Source: Flagellimonas sp. CMM7
Lineage (GTDB): Bacteria; Bacteroidota; Bacteroidia; Flavobacteriales; Flavobacteriaceae
Assembly (NCBI RefSeq): GCF_021390195.1
Contig: NZ_CP090003.1
Location: forward strand, 3,741,501-3,805,500
Length of the DNA: 64,000 nt
Reading direction: 5' to 3'
Positions 16,390 through 25,894 of this stretch are shown one piece after another; the first letter of the stretch is position 1, and every line of letters starts with the position of its first letter. The position numbers and the translations under genes are program-made. Under the pieces are notes generated by a model. The model was given only the letters and a program-made list of their open reading frames with translations. It was not told the origin of the DNA and ran no database searches.

Positions 16390-16888
16390 TCATCAGCGCA
16401 TCTAAAGCAGCTTTGTAGTTTGGTTCATCCGCCGTCTCAGCCACTTGTTCTGTATGTAAGATCTTTCCGTTCGTATCTACAACAACAATACATCTGGAAA
16501 AAAGTGTTTCAAATGCGCTATCAGCGAAAGCAACACCGTACTCTTTTCCAAAACTTCCTGTTTTATAATCTGAAAGCATGTCTACATTTTCAATTCCTTC
16601 GGCACCACAAAAACGAGCTTGGGCAAAGGGTAGGTCTTTAGAAATGCATAAAACTTTTGTGTTTTCCAGCTTAGCAGCTTCCTCATTAAATTGACGAACT
16701 GATTTTGCACAGGTACCGGTATCCACACTTGGAAAAATATTTAATACTAGTTTATGTCCGCTATAATCTGATAGTGAAACCTCAGAAAGGTCAGATTTTG
16801 TTAGCTTAAAGCTAGGTGCAGTTGTATTTATTGATGGAAGCTCACCGACCGTATTGGCGGGGGCTCCTCCTAATGTTATTGAAGCCAT
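16382..16888 (-). CDS. tpx: Thiol peroxidase Tpx
   Basis: A 168-residue atypical two-cysteine peroxiredoxin that reduces peroxides using thioredoxin. The peroxidatic cysteine C60 is in SVDTGTCAKSVRQF and the resolving cysteine C94 in ARFCGAEGIE, both at the usual family positions. Length is standard. It is the first gene of the minus-strand run tpx-dgkA-ftsK-lolA-lptF/G-ribB. Confidence 0.95.
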   Translation of the reverse strand: MASITLGGAPANTVGELPSINTTAPSFKLTKSDLSEVSLSDYSGHKLVLNIFPSVDTGTCAKSVRQFNEEAAKLENTKVLCISKDLPFAQARFCGAEGIENVDMLSDYKTGSFGKEYGVAFADSAFETLFSRCIVVVDTNGKILHTEQVAETADEPNYKAALDALMNA

Positions 16889-16980
16889 TTTATAGAAATT
16901 TTTGTTGATGTGAAGGTAAAAATATAAACGCTTATTTGCGTGATTATAGCAAAATATTTAATCAGAATTTATAGACTGCC

Positions 16981-18471
16981 CTATGCATTTTCTGGTGTTA
17001 CCAGCTGTTTTATTTTAATTCTGAAAGCTGCAAATAACAAGGTCATAAATGGACTTAGCCAATTAAAGATGGCATAGAAAAAGTATTCTGCCACGCCAAC
17101 GCCCAAAACACCACTATGATATGCGCCACAAGTGTTCCATGGAATTAAAACAGAGGTAACAGTTCCAGAGTCCTCTAATGTTCTACTAAGGTTTTCTGGA
17201 GCCAATCCTCTTTCTTTATATGCTTTTGCAAACATTTTCCCGGGCACTACAAGGGCTAAATATTGATCAGATGCCGTTACGTTAAGTGCCAAACAACTTC
17301 CAACTGTACTTGCAAAAAGCCCAAAAGTTGTTTTTGCCATACTTAAAAGAGACTTGGTAATACGTTCTAAAGCACCTATACCGTCCATAATACCACCAAA
17401 AACCATAGCACAAACAATGAGCCAGATAGTACCTAACATTCCGGACATTCCTCCAGATGAAAACAATTTACTCAAAGCAGCGTCATCTGTGGCAATATTG
17501 GTATCCACCGTTATTGCGTTTAAAATACCCTTGTACGCAGATTCAAAATTCAGACTTGTTCCACCACCAATGGTGGTTACTATTTCTGGTTGAAAAATTA
17601 ACGCAAATACACCTCCCAATAATGTTCCAATTAATAATGCTAGCAGCGGAGGTGCCTTTTTTACAATTAAAAAAATAACGACCAACGGGACTATAAATAG
17701 CCATCCATTAATATTGAAGGTGGCGGCTATATTTTTTAAAATGGCATCTGTATCTGCAACTCCAGAAGAATCAATTGTGAATCCTAGAATAATAAAAATC
17801 AGAAAAGTGATACTGATGGTTGGTATTGTTGTCCAAGTCATATAGCGGATATGGGAGAACAAATCGCCACCAGCCATTGCAGGTGCCAAATTGGTGGTAT
17901 CACTCAATGGTGACATTTTATCACCAAAATAAGCTCCTGAAAGTACAGCGCCAGCTGTCATGCCCAAAGAGATACCCAATGCATCCCCAATACCTATAAG
18001 TGCAATACCAACTGTAGCTGAAGTTGTCCAGCTGCTTCCTGTGGCAATGGAGATTATTGCACAAATAATAACACAAGCAGCGAGAAAAATGGTGGGGTTA
18101 AGTATTTGTAGGCCGTAATAAATCATCGCCGGAATAATACCGCTTACCAGCCAAGTTCCAGATAGTGCACCTACCATTAATAAAATGAGCAACGCTCCAG
18201 TAGTGGATTTTACATTTTCCGCTACTTCAGATATCATTTGTTTATAAGATACCTTGTTAAAAAAGCCTACAATAGCTGCAACCGCACCGCCTAATAGCAG
18301 AATAAACTGATTGGAGCCACTAAGTGCATCATCCCCAAAAACATATACGTTGTAGGCCAACATGCCCACTAAGGCAAAAACAGGGATAAGGGCTTCCCAG
18401 ATATTCAGTTCTCTATTTTCAATGATTTTTTCGTCTTCGCGATACTTGGCTTTCTTCTTCTTTTCGGACAT
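16981..18471 (-). CDS. nhaC: Na+/H+ antiporter NhaC family
   Basis: A 496-residue polytopic membrane protein with about eleven to twelve hydrophobic segments. The block SSWTTSATVGIALIGIG and the segment GAYFGDKMSPLSDTTNLAPA are typical NhaC signatures, the second probably contributing to ion binding. It should exchange sodium for protons, useful for a marine bacterium. The N-terminus is charged (MSEKKKKAKYREDEK). The gene is separate from its neighbours by 92 and 71 bp. Confidence 0.9.
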   Translation of the reverse strand: MSEKKKKAKYREDEKIIENRELNIWEALIPVFALVGMLAYNVYVFGDDALSGSNQFILLLGGAVAAIVGFFNKVSYKQMISEVAENVKSTTGALLILLMVGALSGTWLVSGIIPAMIYYGLQILNPTIFLAACVIICAIISIATGSSWTTSATVGIALIGIGDALGISLGMTAGAVLSGAYFGDKMSPLSDTTNLAPAMAGGDLFSHIRYMTWTTIPTISITFLIFIILGFTIDSSGVADTDAILKNIAATFNINGWLFIVPLVVIFLIVKKAPPLLALLIGTLLGGVFALIFQPEIVTTIGGGTSLNFESAYKGILNAITVDTNIATDDAALSKLFSSGGMSGMLGTIWLIVCAMVFGGIMDGIGALERITKSLLSMAKTTFGLFASTVGSCLALNVTASDQYLALVVPGKMFAKAYKERGLAPENLSRTLEDSGTVTSVLIPWNTCGAYHSGVLGVGVAEYFFYAIFNWLSPFMTLLFAAFRIKIKQLVTPENA

Positions 18472-18542
18472 TAATTGAAGTTTGGTATAAGGTAATATTA
18501 CGACTTTGAAGTTTGTTCTCCAAACAGGTACTCTTTACCTTT

Positions 18543-19763
18543 CTAAACCAAAACAGCTTTTTTTGGTAAGATTTCCAACTCTTCCATACAGGAACGCATT
18601 GTTAAATACGTTTTATGAATATCATTGTCCAAACCTATTGAGAAGCGGATAAGCCCTTGGGATAAACCTAGTTCTTCTTGCTCTTCCAAAGGAATTTCTG
18701 AAGAGGTAGATGTACCCGGAGCACTAAATAATGTTTTATAAAAACCAAGACTTACCGCCAAGTAACCCAATTTCTCTTTTTGCATTAATTCCATTAGAGC
18801 GTTGGCATTTTCTAACGAACCTACGTCCAAAGTCATTAACCCTCCAAAACCGTACTCAGCATTCATTTGATTTTTCATGGTTTCATGACCGGGGTGACTT
18901 TCCAAACCGGGATATACTGCCTTTAGGCCGTCCTTTTCAAAAGCTGCTGCTAGGTAATGCGCATTCTCACTGTGCTTTTTGATACGGACATGCAGGGTTC
19001 GCATGTTCTTTAATATGGAAGCAGCCCTAAGACTGTCCAATGTACTTCCCAATAACATTCCAGCACCATCGTTTACATCTTTTAAACTAAGGCAGAAATC
19101 CGTAGAAGCACAGACAGCACCAGCTACACAATCACTACTTCCATTAATAAATTTGGTAAGGCTGTGAATAACAATTTCAGCTCCAAGTTTGGCCGCGTTG
19201 ATATTTAATGGTGAAAAGGTATTGTCTACAACCAATGGAATCCCGTGCTTTTTTGCCAATCTAGAAAGCGATTGGATATCCGCTACCTCAAGCAAAGGAT
19301 TGCTTACTGCTTCACAATAAATCATTTTTGTTTTTGGGGTGATGGACTGCTCAACAATTTCTAAATCTGTAATATCAATGAACGACGTGGAGATGTTGAA
19401 TTTCTTTAAAAAGTTTTTCAGAAATGCATAAGTACCTCCATAAATGGTTCGGCTACATACAATATGCTTATTGGCATTACACAATTGCATAATCACGGAG
19501 CTGATAGCGCCCATGCCACTTGCATATACATTAGCCGATTCTGTTCCTTCCAGTTGTGCTAAGGCCTCCCCAAGATATAGGTTAGAAGGGGAGGAGTGCC
19601 TACTGTACAAATAGCAGCCTTCGGTATTGCCCTCAAAAGTATCAAACATTGTTTTTGCTGAAAGGAAGGTATAGGTTGATGAATCTGAAATTGAGGGGTT
19701 AACCCCGCCAAACTCACCAAAATATTGTAAGTCCTGAATGTTTTCTGATGCCTTATAGTCCAT
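18543..19763 (-). CDS. Cys/Met-metabolism PLP enzyme, methionine gamma-lyase-like
   Basis: A 406-residue enzyme of the trans-sulfuration fold-type I family. YSRHSSPSNLYLGEALAQLEG is the tetramer-interface/phosphate-binding region, the PLP lysine is in SLTKFINGSSD (about 200-210), and VDNTFSPL holds the ring-binding aspartate. Relatives include methionine gamma-lyase, cystathionine beta/gamma-lyase and O-acetylhomoserine sulfhydrylase. It is divergently transcribed from an Lrp/AsnC regulator (19914-20372), an arrangement that suggests amino-acid-responsive control and a catabolic lyase. The exact substrate is not certain. Confidence 0.8.
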   Translation of the reverse strand: MDYKASENIQDLQYFGEFGGVNPSISDSSTYTFLSAKTMFDTFEGNTEGCYLYSRHSSPSNLYLGEALAQLEGTESANVYASGMGAISSVIMQLCNANKHIVCSRTIYGGTYAFLKNFLKKFNISTSFIDITDLEIVEQSITPKTKMIYCEAVSNPLLEVADIQSLSRLAKKHGIPLVVDNTFSPLNINAAKLGAEIVIHSLTKFINGSSDCVAGAVCASTDFCLSLKDVNDGAGMLLGSTLDSLRAASILKNMRTLHVRIKKHSENAHYLAAAFEKDGLKAVYPGLESHPGHETMKNQMNAEYGFGGLMTLDVGSLENANALMELMQKEKLGYLAVSLGFYKTLFSAPGTSTSSEIPLEEQEELGLSQGLIRFSIGLDNDIHKTYLTMRSCMEELEILPKKAVLV

Positions 19764-19913
19764 TTGAATACTTTTTAAGTAAAAATAATATTATTATGAA
19801 TTAAAATCAATATATATATAAATAATTAGATTTTAAACTTAAAATTTTAATTAATATAGTTTTTTGTTCTATTTTTAATAGCGTAATAAGGTTTTAACCG
19901 AAAAATAATCAGA
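19764..19913. promoter_or_regulatory. Divergent regulatory region between lyase gene and Lrp gene
   Basis: A 150-bp, extremely AT-rich spacer between divergent genes. Lrp/AsnC regulators usually bind such AT-rich, bendable regions at their own promoter and that of the adjacent target. No individual operator could be delimited. Confidence 0.5.
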
Positions 19914-20372
19914 ATGGAACTTGATGATAAGGATATACAACTGGTGAAATTGTTGCAAGAAGATTGTAAAAAAACCACAAAAGAGTACGCGGACAGTTTA
20001 CAGCTATCTAAAACAGCAGTCTATGAACGAATACGAAGACTTGAACGCACAGGGGTCATTACCAATTATGTAGCCCTAATCAACAAAGAAAAAGTACAAC
20101 GCGACTTTACGGTTTTATGCCATATTAAGTTAATACAACATACCAAGGAAAATGTACTTCGGTTTGAACGTGAAATTTTAAAATTAGAAGAAGTATCAGA
20201 ATGTTTTCATGTAAGTGGTGACTATGATTACATTTTAAAAGTTAATGTGAAAAACATGAAAAATTATAGAGAGTTTATGGTTACAAAACTAACAGCCATA
20301 AGTAATATTGGAAGTACTCAAAGTTCCTTTTCCATTAAAGAAGTAAAGAACAGTACTTCAGTTTATATTTAA
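19914..20372 (+). CDS. Lrp/AsnC family transcriptional regulator
   Basis: A 152-residue regulator with an N-terminal winged helix-turn-helix (about 1-60; DKDIQLVKLLQEDCKKTTKEYA and LSKTAVYERIRRLERTGVI) and a C-terminal RAM ligand-binding domain (VSGDYDYILKVNVKNMKNYREF). Family members sense amino acids. Divergent orientation to the methionine gamma-lyase-like gene suggests that gene is its target. Confidence 0.92.
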   Translation: MELDDKDIQLVKLLQEDCKKTTKEYADSLQLSKTAVYERIRRLERTGVITNYVALINKEKVQRDFTVLCHIKLIQHTKENVLRFEREILKLEEVSECFHVSGDYDYILKVNVKNMKNYREFMVTKLTAISNIGSTQSSFSIKEVKNSTSVYI

Positions 20373-20480
20373 GAAAGTTTAACGTAAAACGGTGTTAAAT
20401 GGACGGTTGCATTGGAATGATATTCCTAATTTCTGTCCAAATCAAGAAACGAACAACAATCAAAAAACATCTTTTTACGA

Positions 20481-20870
20481 ATGAATTCCCGTACGCGAGT
20501 TTTCCTCACGGTGCTGGCAACAATCATTGGCGGACTGTCTTTGATGCTTTACACCACAATTACAGAAGACATTTTATTTAACAACTTAAGTTTTTGTACT
20601 TCGTCATCACAAGAACTTCTTCTTGGAAGTATGTCGCTATTCACTTCTGCCATTTTAGCTGGGTTTATTTCCACATTGATCGTGGTCAAAGACAATTTTT
20701 TACCTCATTGCTTCATCTCACTGTTTATTTTGGGTAAAATGTCCCTTGCAGCCGCTTGCGGCCAATGGCATGGTCCTTTGTGGTTTGAGACCGGGTTGAA
20801 TCTATCTCTTATTGGTGGTATTTGGTTGGGCAGGTATGGTGCTGTTAAATTTCCTTTAGCTCCTTTTTAG
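20481..20870 (+). CDS. Small integral membrane protein of unknown function
   Basis: A 129-residue protein with about four hydrophobic segments (near 7-28, 48-70, 76-95, 105-122). No family is recognised. It lies between the Lrp gene and the convergent aldo/keto reductase gene. Composition and length are consistent with a real gene, but nothing indicates its role. Confidence 0.6.
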   Translation: MNSRTRVFLTVLATIIGGLSLMLYTTITEDILFNNLSFCTSSSQELLLGSMSLFTSAILAGFISTLIVVKDNFLPHCFISLFILGKMSLAAACGQWHGPLWFETGLNLSLIGGIWLGRYGAVKFPLAPF

Positions 20871-20876
20871 CTAGAG

Positions 20877-21806
20877 TTAAAGCGTTTTAAGATGTGAAAG
20901 CATTTTGCCTCTCAAATTATGGTCTGGCATTTTACCTAGACCTGCACCCATATTATCAATCATATGATGTGGTTTTGAGGTGCCAGGAATCACGCAAGTC
21001 ACATTTTCATTGGACAGAATGAATTTTAAAAAGTATTGTCCCCAGCTATTAATACCATGTTCTTTGGCCCATTGAGGGAGTTCCTTTCCTCTTACCAATC
21101 TAAACAGGGAACCACTTTCGTAGGGCTGATTTATGATTGTTGCGGTATTATATTTTCTAGCCGTTTCAAATAATGAATTCTCCGCATGCCTTGATCGGAT
21201 GGAGTAATTAAATTGAACAAAATCTGGTCTTTCAGATTTAATAATTTCTTCTAGAACGCCATGGGATGAATCCACATAATGGGTAATACCCCAATAGCGT
21301 ATCTTTTGTTGTTCTTTCCAATCTTTTAACGTTTTAACATGGGTTTTCCAGTCTGTTAGGTTATGAATCTGAATTAGATCCATTTTTGTTCGCTGCATTT
21401 TTTGCATGGATGCTTCCATTTGACGAATTCCCGCTTGTTTACCCGATGTCCAAACCTTGGTAGCATAAAACAGCTTGTTTTTAAAATTTAGCTTACTTGT
21501 TAAATCACCCACCACTTTTTCAGAACTGCCATACATGGGTGAAGAATCAATAACGGTACCACCTAAACGGTACATTTCCAGTAGTACCTGACTTAAAATC
21601 TCACGTTGTTCAAGAGCATTTCCAACATCAAAAGTTTGCCATGTGCCAAGACCTACAACAGGTAATGTTTCTCCGGTTGATGGTATAATTCTGGATAGGA
21701 CTTTCTTATCTATATTCAAAGGGTGTGCAAAAGAAGGGAATGAGAACCCAATCCCTGCCAATAAGGACAATTTTAGTGCTTCTCTTCTATTATACATTGT
21801 TTTCAT
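20877..21806 (-). CDS. Aldo/keto reductase with Tat-type signal
   Basis: A 309-residue aldo/keto reductase starting at ATG 21806. The frame is open further upstream, but this start overlaps the preceding stop by 4 nt (ATGA) and places NRREALKLSLLAGIGFSF at the N-terminus, a twin-arginine signal. The catalytic set is visible: D in VIDSSPMYGSSE, Y of that segment, K in FYATKVW and H in IQIHNLTDW. It may act in the periplasm on aldehydes or ketones; substrate unknown. Coupling to the upstream transporter suggests a shared pathway. Confidence 0.8.
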   Translation of the reverse strand: MKTMYNRREALKLSLLAGIGFSFPSFAHPLNIDKKVLSRIIPSTGETLPVVGLGTWQTFDVGNALEQREILSQVLLEMYRLGGTVIDSSPMYGSSEKVVGDLTSKLNFKNKLFYATKVWTSGKQAGIRQMEASMQKMQRTKMDLIQIHNLTDWKTHVKTLKDWKEQQKIRYWGITHYVDSSHGVLEEIIKSERPDFVQFNYSIRSRHAENSLFETARKYNTATIINQPYESGSLFRLVRGKELPQWAKEHGINSWGQYFLKFILSNENVTCVIPGTSKPHHMIDNMGAGLGKMPDHNLRGKMLSHLKTL

Positions 21807-23101
21807 ATCTTGTTGTTTAAAGTTAATAGATTCTCTTTTTTTAGCTGCTGTTTTCCTAACCGATAACCTATAAAACTCCATAAGAAGGAAATGGGTATGG
21901 CAAGGAATGCAATAGCACCCAAACCCCAACCAAGAGCAACCAATCCGGCAAAAAACCAGCCAACCAGCGCATCCCCTCCACGATAGATTGCAGTATCTAT
22001 AAAGTTTTTGGCTTTGTATTTATCTTCAAAAGAAGAAACAGTAAATAGAATTTCCTTACTAGGGCGCAATAACATAAAATTCCCAGCTCTATGCACTACC
22101 ATCAACATTGCAATAATGCTTAAAGAAGGATTTAGCCCTAAGACAATTAATCCAACACCCATGATAAAAGGAATGGAAGCCAGTACTATAGAAAGTCCGG
22201 ACTTTTTTATAATACTTCCGGTAAAAAACAATTGACCAATAATGGCTATTGCATTTACCCTAAAATCAATACTTGAAAAATAACGTATCCGCTCCGTGCT
22301 CTTGGTTAGCACTTCTTCCACAATATGCGCTTGTTCAAAATAAAGAACGGTGGAAATGGAGGTATAGAGCAGAACAAAAGCAACAATACCTAAAAGATAT
22401 GGTGATTTCATTATATTTTGAACTCCTTCAAACAGTCTTTTAACGTTTACAGTATTGGTTTGGATTACTTTGTTAAAATGCTGTTTCTTATCTGATAGTT
22501 TCAGAATGCCAAGAATGCATAAAAGTGCAGCTATCAAAAAGAAAGCAGCTACGAGTAGAAGTATGCTTATGGGGAATTTAGAACTTAAATTATTTGCTAT
22601 AACCGGACCGGTTAGTGCTCCTAAACTTCCTCCGGATGCAATTATTCCAAAAAACCGTTTAGACGATTTACTTGAAAATACATCGGCCATAAAACTCCAG
22701 AATAGAGAGACCACAAATAAGTTGAAAACACTTAGCCAGATAAAAAATGAAATAGCAACTACCCTTGAAATACCAAAAACCTCAAAAAACAAATAAAATA
22801 ACAAGATGTTGCCAATAAAGAAAGAATATGAAAAGAGGAGTACTCTTTTAATTGAATTTCTAGATACCAAGAGACTGAATATGGGGACAATGCACAACAT
22901 GGTAACAAAAGTCCCGGTAAAGAGCCATTGCATGTTTATGGCACCATTTACTATGCCCATCTCGTCCCGTAAAGGCCTTAAGATAAAATAGCAACATAGT
23001 AAACAGAAAAAATACAAAAAAGAATGTGCAATAAGCTTTAACTCTTTGCTGCTTAATTGCTTTAGTGGTTGAAATGCTGGGGTATTGAAATGTTGTCTCA
23101 T
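21803..23101 (-). CDS. MFS-fold transporter, NTP/NDP exchange transporter-like
   Basis: A 432-residue membrane protein with about twelve transmembrane helices. The N-terminal YFILRPLRDEMGI followed by QWLFTGTFVTMLCIVPIFSLLVSR resembles ATP/ADP-translocase-like (TLC/NTP-NDP exchange) members found in free-living Bacteroidota. The substrate in such bacteria is not established, and nucleotide exchange should not be assumed. It is translationally coupled to the downstream Tat-signal aldo/keto reductase. Confidence 0.7.
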   Translation of the reverse strand: MRQHFNTPAFQPLKQLSSKELKLIAHSFLYFFCLLCCYFILRPLRDEMGIVNGAINMQWLFTGTFVTMLCIVPIFSLLVSRNSIKRVLLFSYSFFIGNILLFYLFFEVFGISRVVAISFFIWLSVFNLFVVSLFWSFMADVFSSKSSKRFFGIIASGGSLGALTGPVIANNLSSKFPISILLLVAAFFLIAALLCILGILKLSDKKQHFNKVIQTNTVNVKRLFEGVQNIMKSPYLLGIVAFVLLYTSISTVLYFEQAHIVEEVLTKSTERIRYFSSIDFRVNAIAIIGQLFFTGSIIKKSGLSIVLASIPFIMGVGLIVLGLNPSLSIIAMLMVVHRAGNFMLLRPSKEILFTVSSFEDKYKAKNFIDTAIYRGGDALVGWFFAGLVALGWGLGAIAFLAIPISFLWSFIGYRLGKQQLKKENLLTLNNKI

Positions 23102-23197
23102 GAAGCCTTAATCCCATTTTATACTATAGCGAATATGGGGGTTAATGTCTGTTCACCCTTTTTGATTGGTGAATATGTCTGATGGATTTATAAAAGG

Positions 23198-24247
23198 CTA
23201 AATAGAAATGTTGTTCTTCTGAAACTGTGTTGGAGTTGAGCCAGTAAATTTTTTAAAGGCGATATTAAAAGAAGACAATGTATTGAATCCGCAATCATAG
23301 GCAATGCTTGCAATTTTAGTATTTCTGTAATTTGGGTGTGACAGGCACTTTTTTGCCTCTTCAATCCTGTACCCATTCAAAAAATCAGGAAAGCTTTTTC
23401 CAATGGTATTGTTTACAATGTGCGAAACAAGGTAAGCGGGTAATTTTGCGTGCTTTGCAACCTTGTTTAAAGTACAGTTTGAATCTAGATATAGTTTTTC
23501 ATCTTGCATTAAGGATTGAAGTTGTTTTGCGCTATAAAGAAGTTCTTTCTCCGTGAGCCTAATGTTTTGATGTTTTCTTGAAGTATCATGCTTTAAAAGT
23601 GAAGGGTTCTTGAACACTAGAAACGCCATAAAGTAAATAAATGGAAGGTAGGTTACAGGCCCAAGCAAATATGGCGTAAGGCCTAAAATATAGTTAGAGA
23701 AATACAAAAATTGCAATAAAGCGGTTCCAAGGACTAAGGTTGTTATCCAGATAACAGAAGTTCTATCTATTGGTGATTTATACTTTTTGGATAAAAACCG
23801 GACAGCCAAAAGAGTAACTGCCAAACCACTGTATGTTACTTGATGAAAAAGAAGAAAGGAATAGCCCCCAGAATTCCAAAAACCATTTAGCGAAAGAGTG
23901 GTGATGAAAAATAGTAAAATGGAGCTGGGCACAAAATGTAAAAGATTCTGTGATGCCCATTTTTTTGGAAATAGAAAATACAAGGTATAAAGAAACAGGG
24001 CTGGCCCAGAAATTGAATGAGCAATAAAACCAAAATCGATAAACCATAAGGGGATGGAATCTAAATAAACCCAAAGAATAGATTTGGTGAGTCTAAGTGT
24101 TACGGAGATAAAAAACAGGCAAAGTAAAAGGTTCCTGAAATCTTTTTTTCGTTCTGAGAAACTGTAAAACGCCATTAAAAAACTTTGGGTAGCCCCAACG
24201 CCGGCCATAAACACTTCTATTTCTTTGTTTAATCTTGTGGTTCGCAT
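23198..24247 (-). CDS. Membrane-bound AraC-family transcriptional regulator
   Basis: A 349-residue protein with about seven hydrophobic helices in the first 220 residues and an AraC/XylS DNA-binding domain at the C-terminus (about 245-345). The first helix-turn-helix includes NKVAKHAKLPAYLVSHIVN and the second IASIAYDCGFNTLSSFNIAFKKFTGSTPTQF, which is close to the family consensus. Such 7TM-AraC proteins are common in Flavobacteriaceae and probably sense a membrane or external signal. It is divergent from lpd and 96 bp upstream of the transporter gene. Confidence 0.85.
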   Translation of the reverse strand: MRTTRLNKEIEVFMAGVGATQSFLMAFYSFSERKKDFRNLLLCLFFISVTLRLTKSILWVYLDSIPLWFIDFGFIAHSISGPALFLYTLYFLFPKKWASQNLLHFVPSSILLFFITTLSLNGFWNSGGYSFLLFHQVTYSGLAVTLLAVRFLSKKYKSPIDRTSVIWITTLVLGTALLQFLYFSNYILGLTPYLLGPVTYLPFIYFMAFLVFKNPSLLKHDTSRKHQNIRLTEKELLYSAKQLQSLMQDEKLYLDSNCTLNKVAKHAKLPAYLVSHIVNNTIGKSFPDFLNGYRIEEAKKCLSHPNYRNTKIASIAYDCGFNTLSSFNIAFKKFTGSTPTQFQKNNISI

Positions 24248-24377
24248 AAACTAAATATAACCAGAATTTGTTCGAATTGATTGGAAATAAGATAACCTTA
24301 ACAGCCAATGCCAATCGTGATAAAAGTGATGCACAATCAAATCTCAAAAGAACAAAGCCTTTTCAGATAAACATTGT

Positions 24378-24385
24378 TATTTTTG
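24378..24385 (+). promoter_or_regulatory. Promoter -7 box of the lipoamide dehydrogenase gene
   Basis: TATTTTTG matches TAnnTTTG and lies 42 bp before the start codon at 24428. No clear -33 TTG was found. Confidence 0.45.
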
Positions 24386-24427
24386 TAATGGATTATCGAA
24401 TTAAATAATATCCCTAAGAAATAGAGT

Positions 24428-25834
24428 ATGAATCAATATGATGTGGCCGTTATTGGCTCTGGACCTGGAGGCTATGTAGCGGCAATTCGCTGCGCGCAAT
24501 TAGGAATGAAAACTGCAATTATTGAAAAGTATAGCACATTGGGTGGTACCTGTCTAAATGTGGGCTGTATCCCTTCAAAAGCACTTTTGGATTCTTCCCA
24601 TCATTATGAAGATGCCATAAAGCATTTTGAAGAACACGGAATTGACATCCCAGGAGAGGTCAAAGTCAATTTAAAACAGATGATTGCCAGAAAGCAGGGT
24701 GTTGTTGATCAAACCACCAAAGGCATCCAGTTTTTGATGGATAAAAACAAAATTGATGTCTATGAGGGAGTTGGTAGCTTTAAAGATGCTACACATATCA
24801 ATGTAGATAAGACAGATGGGAAGAAAGAAACCATAGAAGCAAAGCATACCATTATTGCGACTGGTTCCAAACCATCTTCACTTCCATTTATTAATATTGA
24901 CAAGGAACGTATTATAACTTCCACAGAGGCTTTGGAACTCAAAGAGATTCCAAAACATATGATTGTGATTGGTGGAGGTGTTATTGGACTGGAATTGGGG
25001 CAAGTATACAAACGTCTAGGTTCAGAAGTTACTGTTGTGGAGTTCATGGACCGAATTATTCCAGGAATGGACGGAGGGCTTTCCAAAGAATTGATGAGAG
25101 CAATGAAAAAGCAGAAAGTAAAGTTCAACCTATCACATAAAGTTAAATCTGTAGAGCGAAAAGGAGATGAAGTTGTCATAAAAGCAGATGATAAAAAAGG
25201 GCAAGAAGTGACCTTTACAGGAGACTATTGTTTAGTTTCTGTAGGCCGTAGACCTTATACGGATGGATTGAATGCTGAGGCAGCTGGAGTAAAATTGGAT
25301 GAAAGAGGTAGAGTAGGAGTCAACGAACATTTGCAGACCAATGTTTCCAATATTTATGCCATTGGCGATGTAGTTCGTGGTGCTATGTTAGCGCACAAAG
25401 CAGAGGAGGAAGGTTCTATGGTTGCTGAATTGATTGCAGGACAAAAACCTCATATCAACTATAATTTAATCCCGGGTGTTGTTTACACATGGCCAGAAGT
25501 TGCTGCCGTTGGTAAAACAGAAGAAGAATTGAAGGAAGCAGGAACTGAATACAAAGTAGGGCAGTTCCCTATGCGAGCCTTAGGACGTGCAAGAGCCAGT
25601 ATGGATATTGATGGTTTTGTGAAAATACTTGCCGATAAAACTACCGATGAGGTATTGGGAGTTCATATGATTGGTGCCCGTTGCGCAGATTTAATTACAG
25701 AAGGTGTTACTGCAATGGAGTTTAGGGCGTCTGCTGAAGATATAGCTCGCATGAGCCATGCGCACCCTACCTATGCGGAAGCTGTTAAAGAAGCGGCCTT
25801 GGCTGCTACAGAAGACAGGGCGCTACATATTTAG
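24428..25834 (+). CDS. lpdA: Dihydrolipoyl dehydrogenase
   Basis: A 468-residue flavoprotein disulfide reductase, the E3 component of 2-oxoacid dehydrogenase complexes and the glycine cleavage system. It has the FAD motif GSGPGG (10-15), redox-active C42 and C47 in GGTCLNVGCIPSK, NAD motif GGGVIGLELGQVY (about 182-194), FAD motif IYAIGDV and the C-terminal catalytic HAHPTYAEAVKEA. Length is standard. It is a monocistronic gene ending at a shared terminator with the convergent DUF3179 gene. Confidence 0.96.
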   Translation: MNQYDVAVIGSGPGGYVAAIRCAQLGMKTAIIEKYSTLGGTCLNVGCIPSKALLDSSHHYEDAIKHFEEHGIDIPGEVKVNLKQMIARKQGVVDQTTKGIQFLMDKNKIDVYEGVGSFKDATHINVDKTDGKKETIEAKHTIIATGSKPSSLPFINIDKERIITSTEALELKEIPKHMIVIGGGVIGLELGQVYKRLGSEVTVVEFMDRIIPGMDGGLSKELMRAMKKQKVKFNLSHKVKSVERKGDEVVIKADDKKGQEVTFTGDYCLVSVGRRPYTDGLNAEAAGVKLDERGRVGVNEHLQTNVSNIYAIGDVVRGAMLAHKAEEEGSMVAELIAGQKPHINYNLIPGVVYTWPEVAAVGKTEEELKEAGTEYKVGQFPMRALGRARASMDIDGFVKILADKTTDEVLGVHMIGARCADLITEGVTAMEFRASAEDIARMSHAHPTYAEAVKEAALAATEDRALHI

Positions 25835-25844
25835 AAAAAACAAT

Positions 25845-25874
25845 GAGCCCTGACTATCGAAATAGCCAGGGCTC
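25845..25874. terminator. Bidirectional terminator between lpdA and the DUF3179 gene
   Basis: GAGCCCTGACTAT / ATAGCCAGGGCTC form a 13-nt stem with one A-C mismatch and a CGAA tetraloop, between two convergent genes. A run of A precedes the stem and serves the minus-strand gene as a T run. Confidence 0.75.
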
Positions 25875-25894
25875 TCCTCCTCATCTTAGCAACC

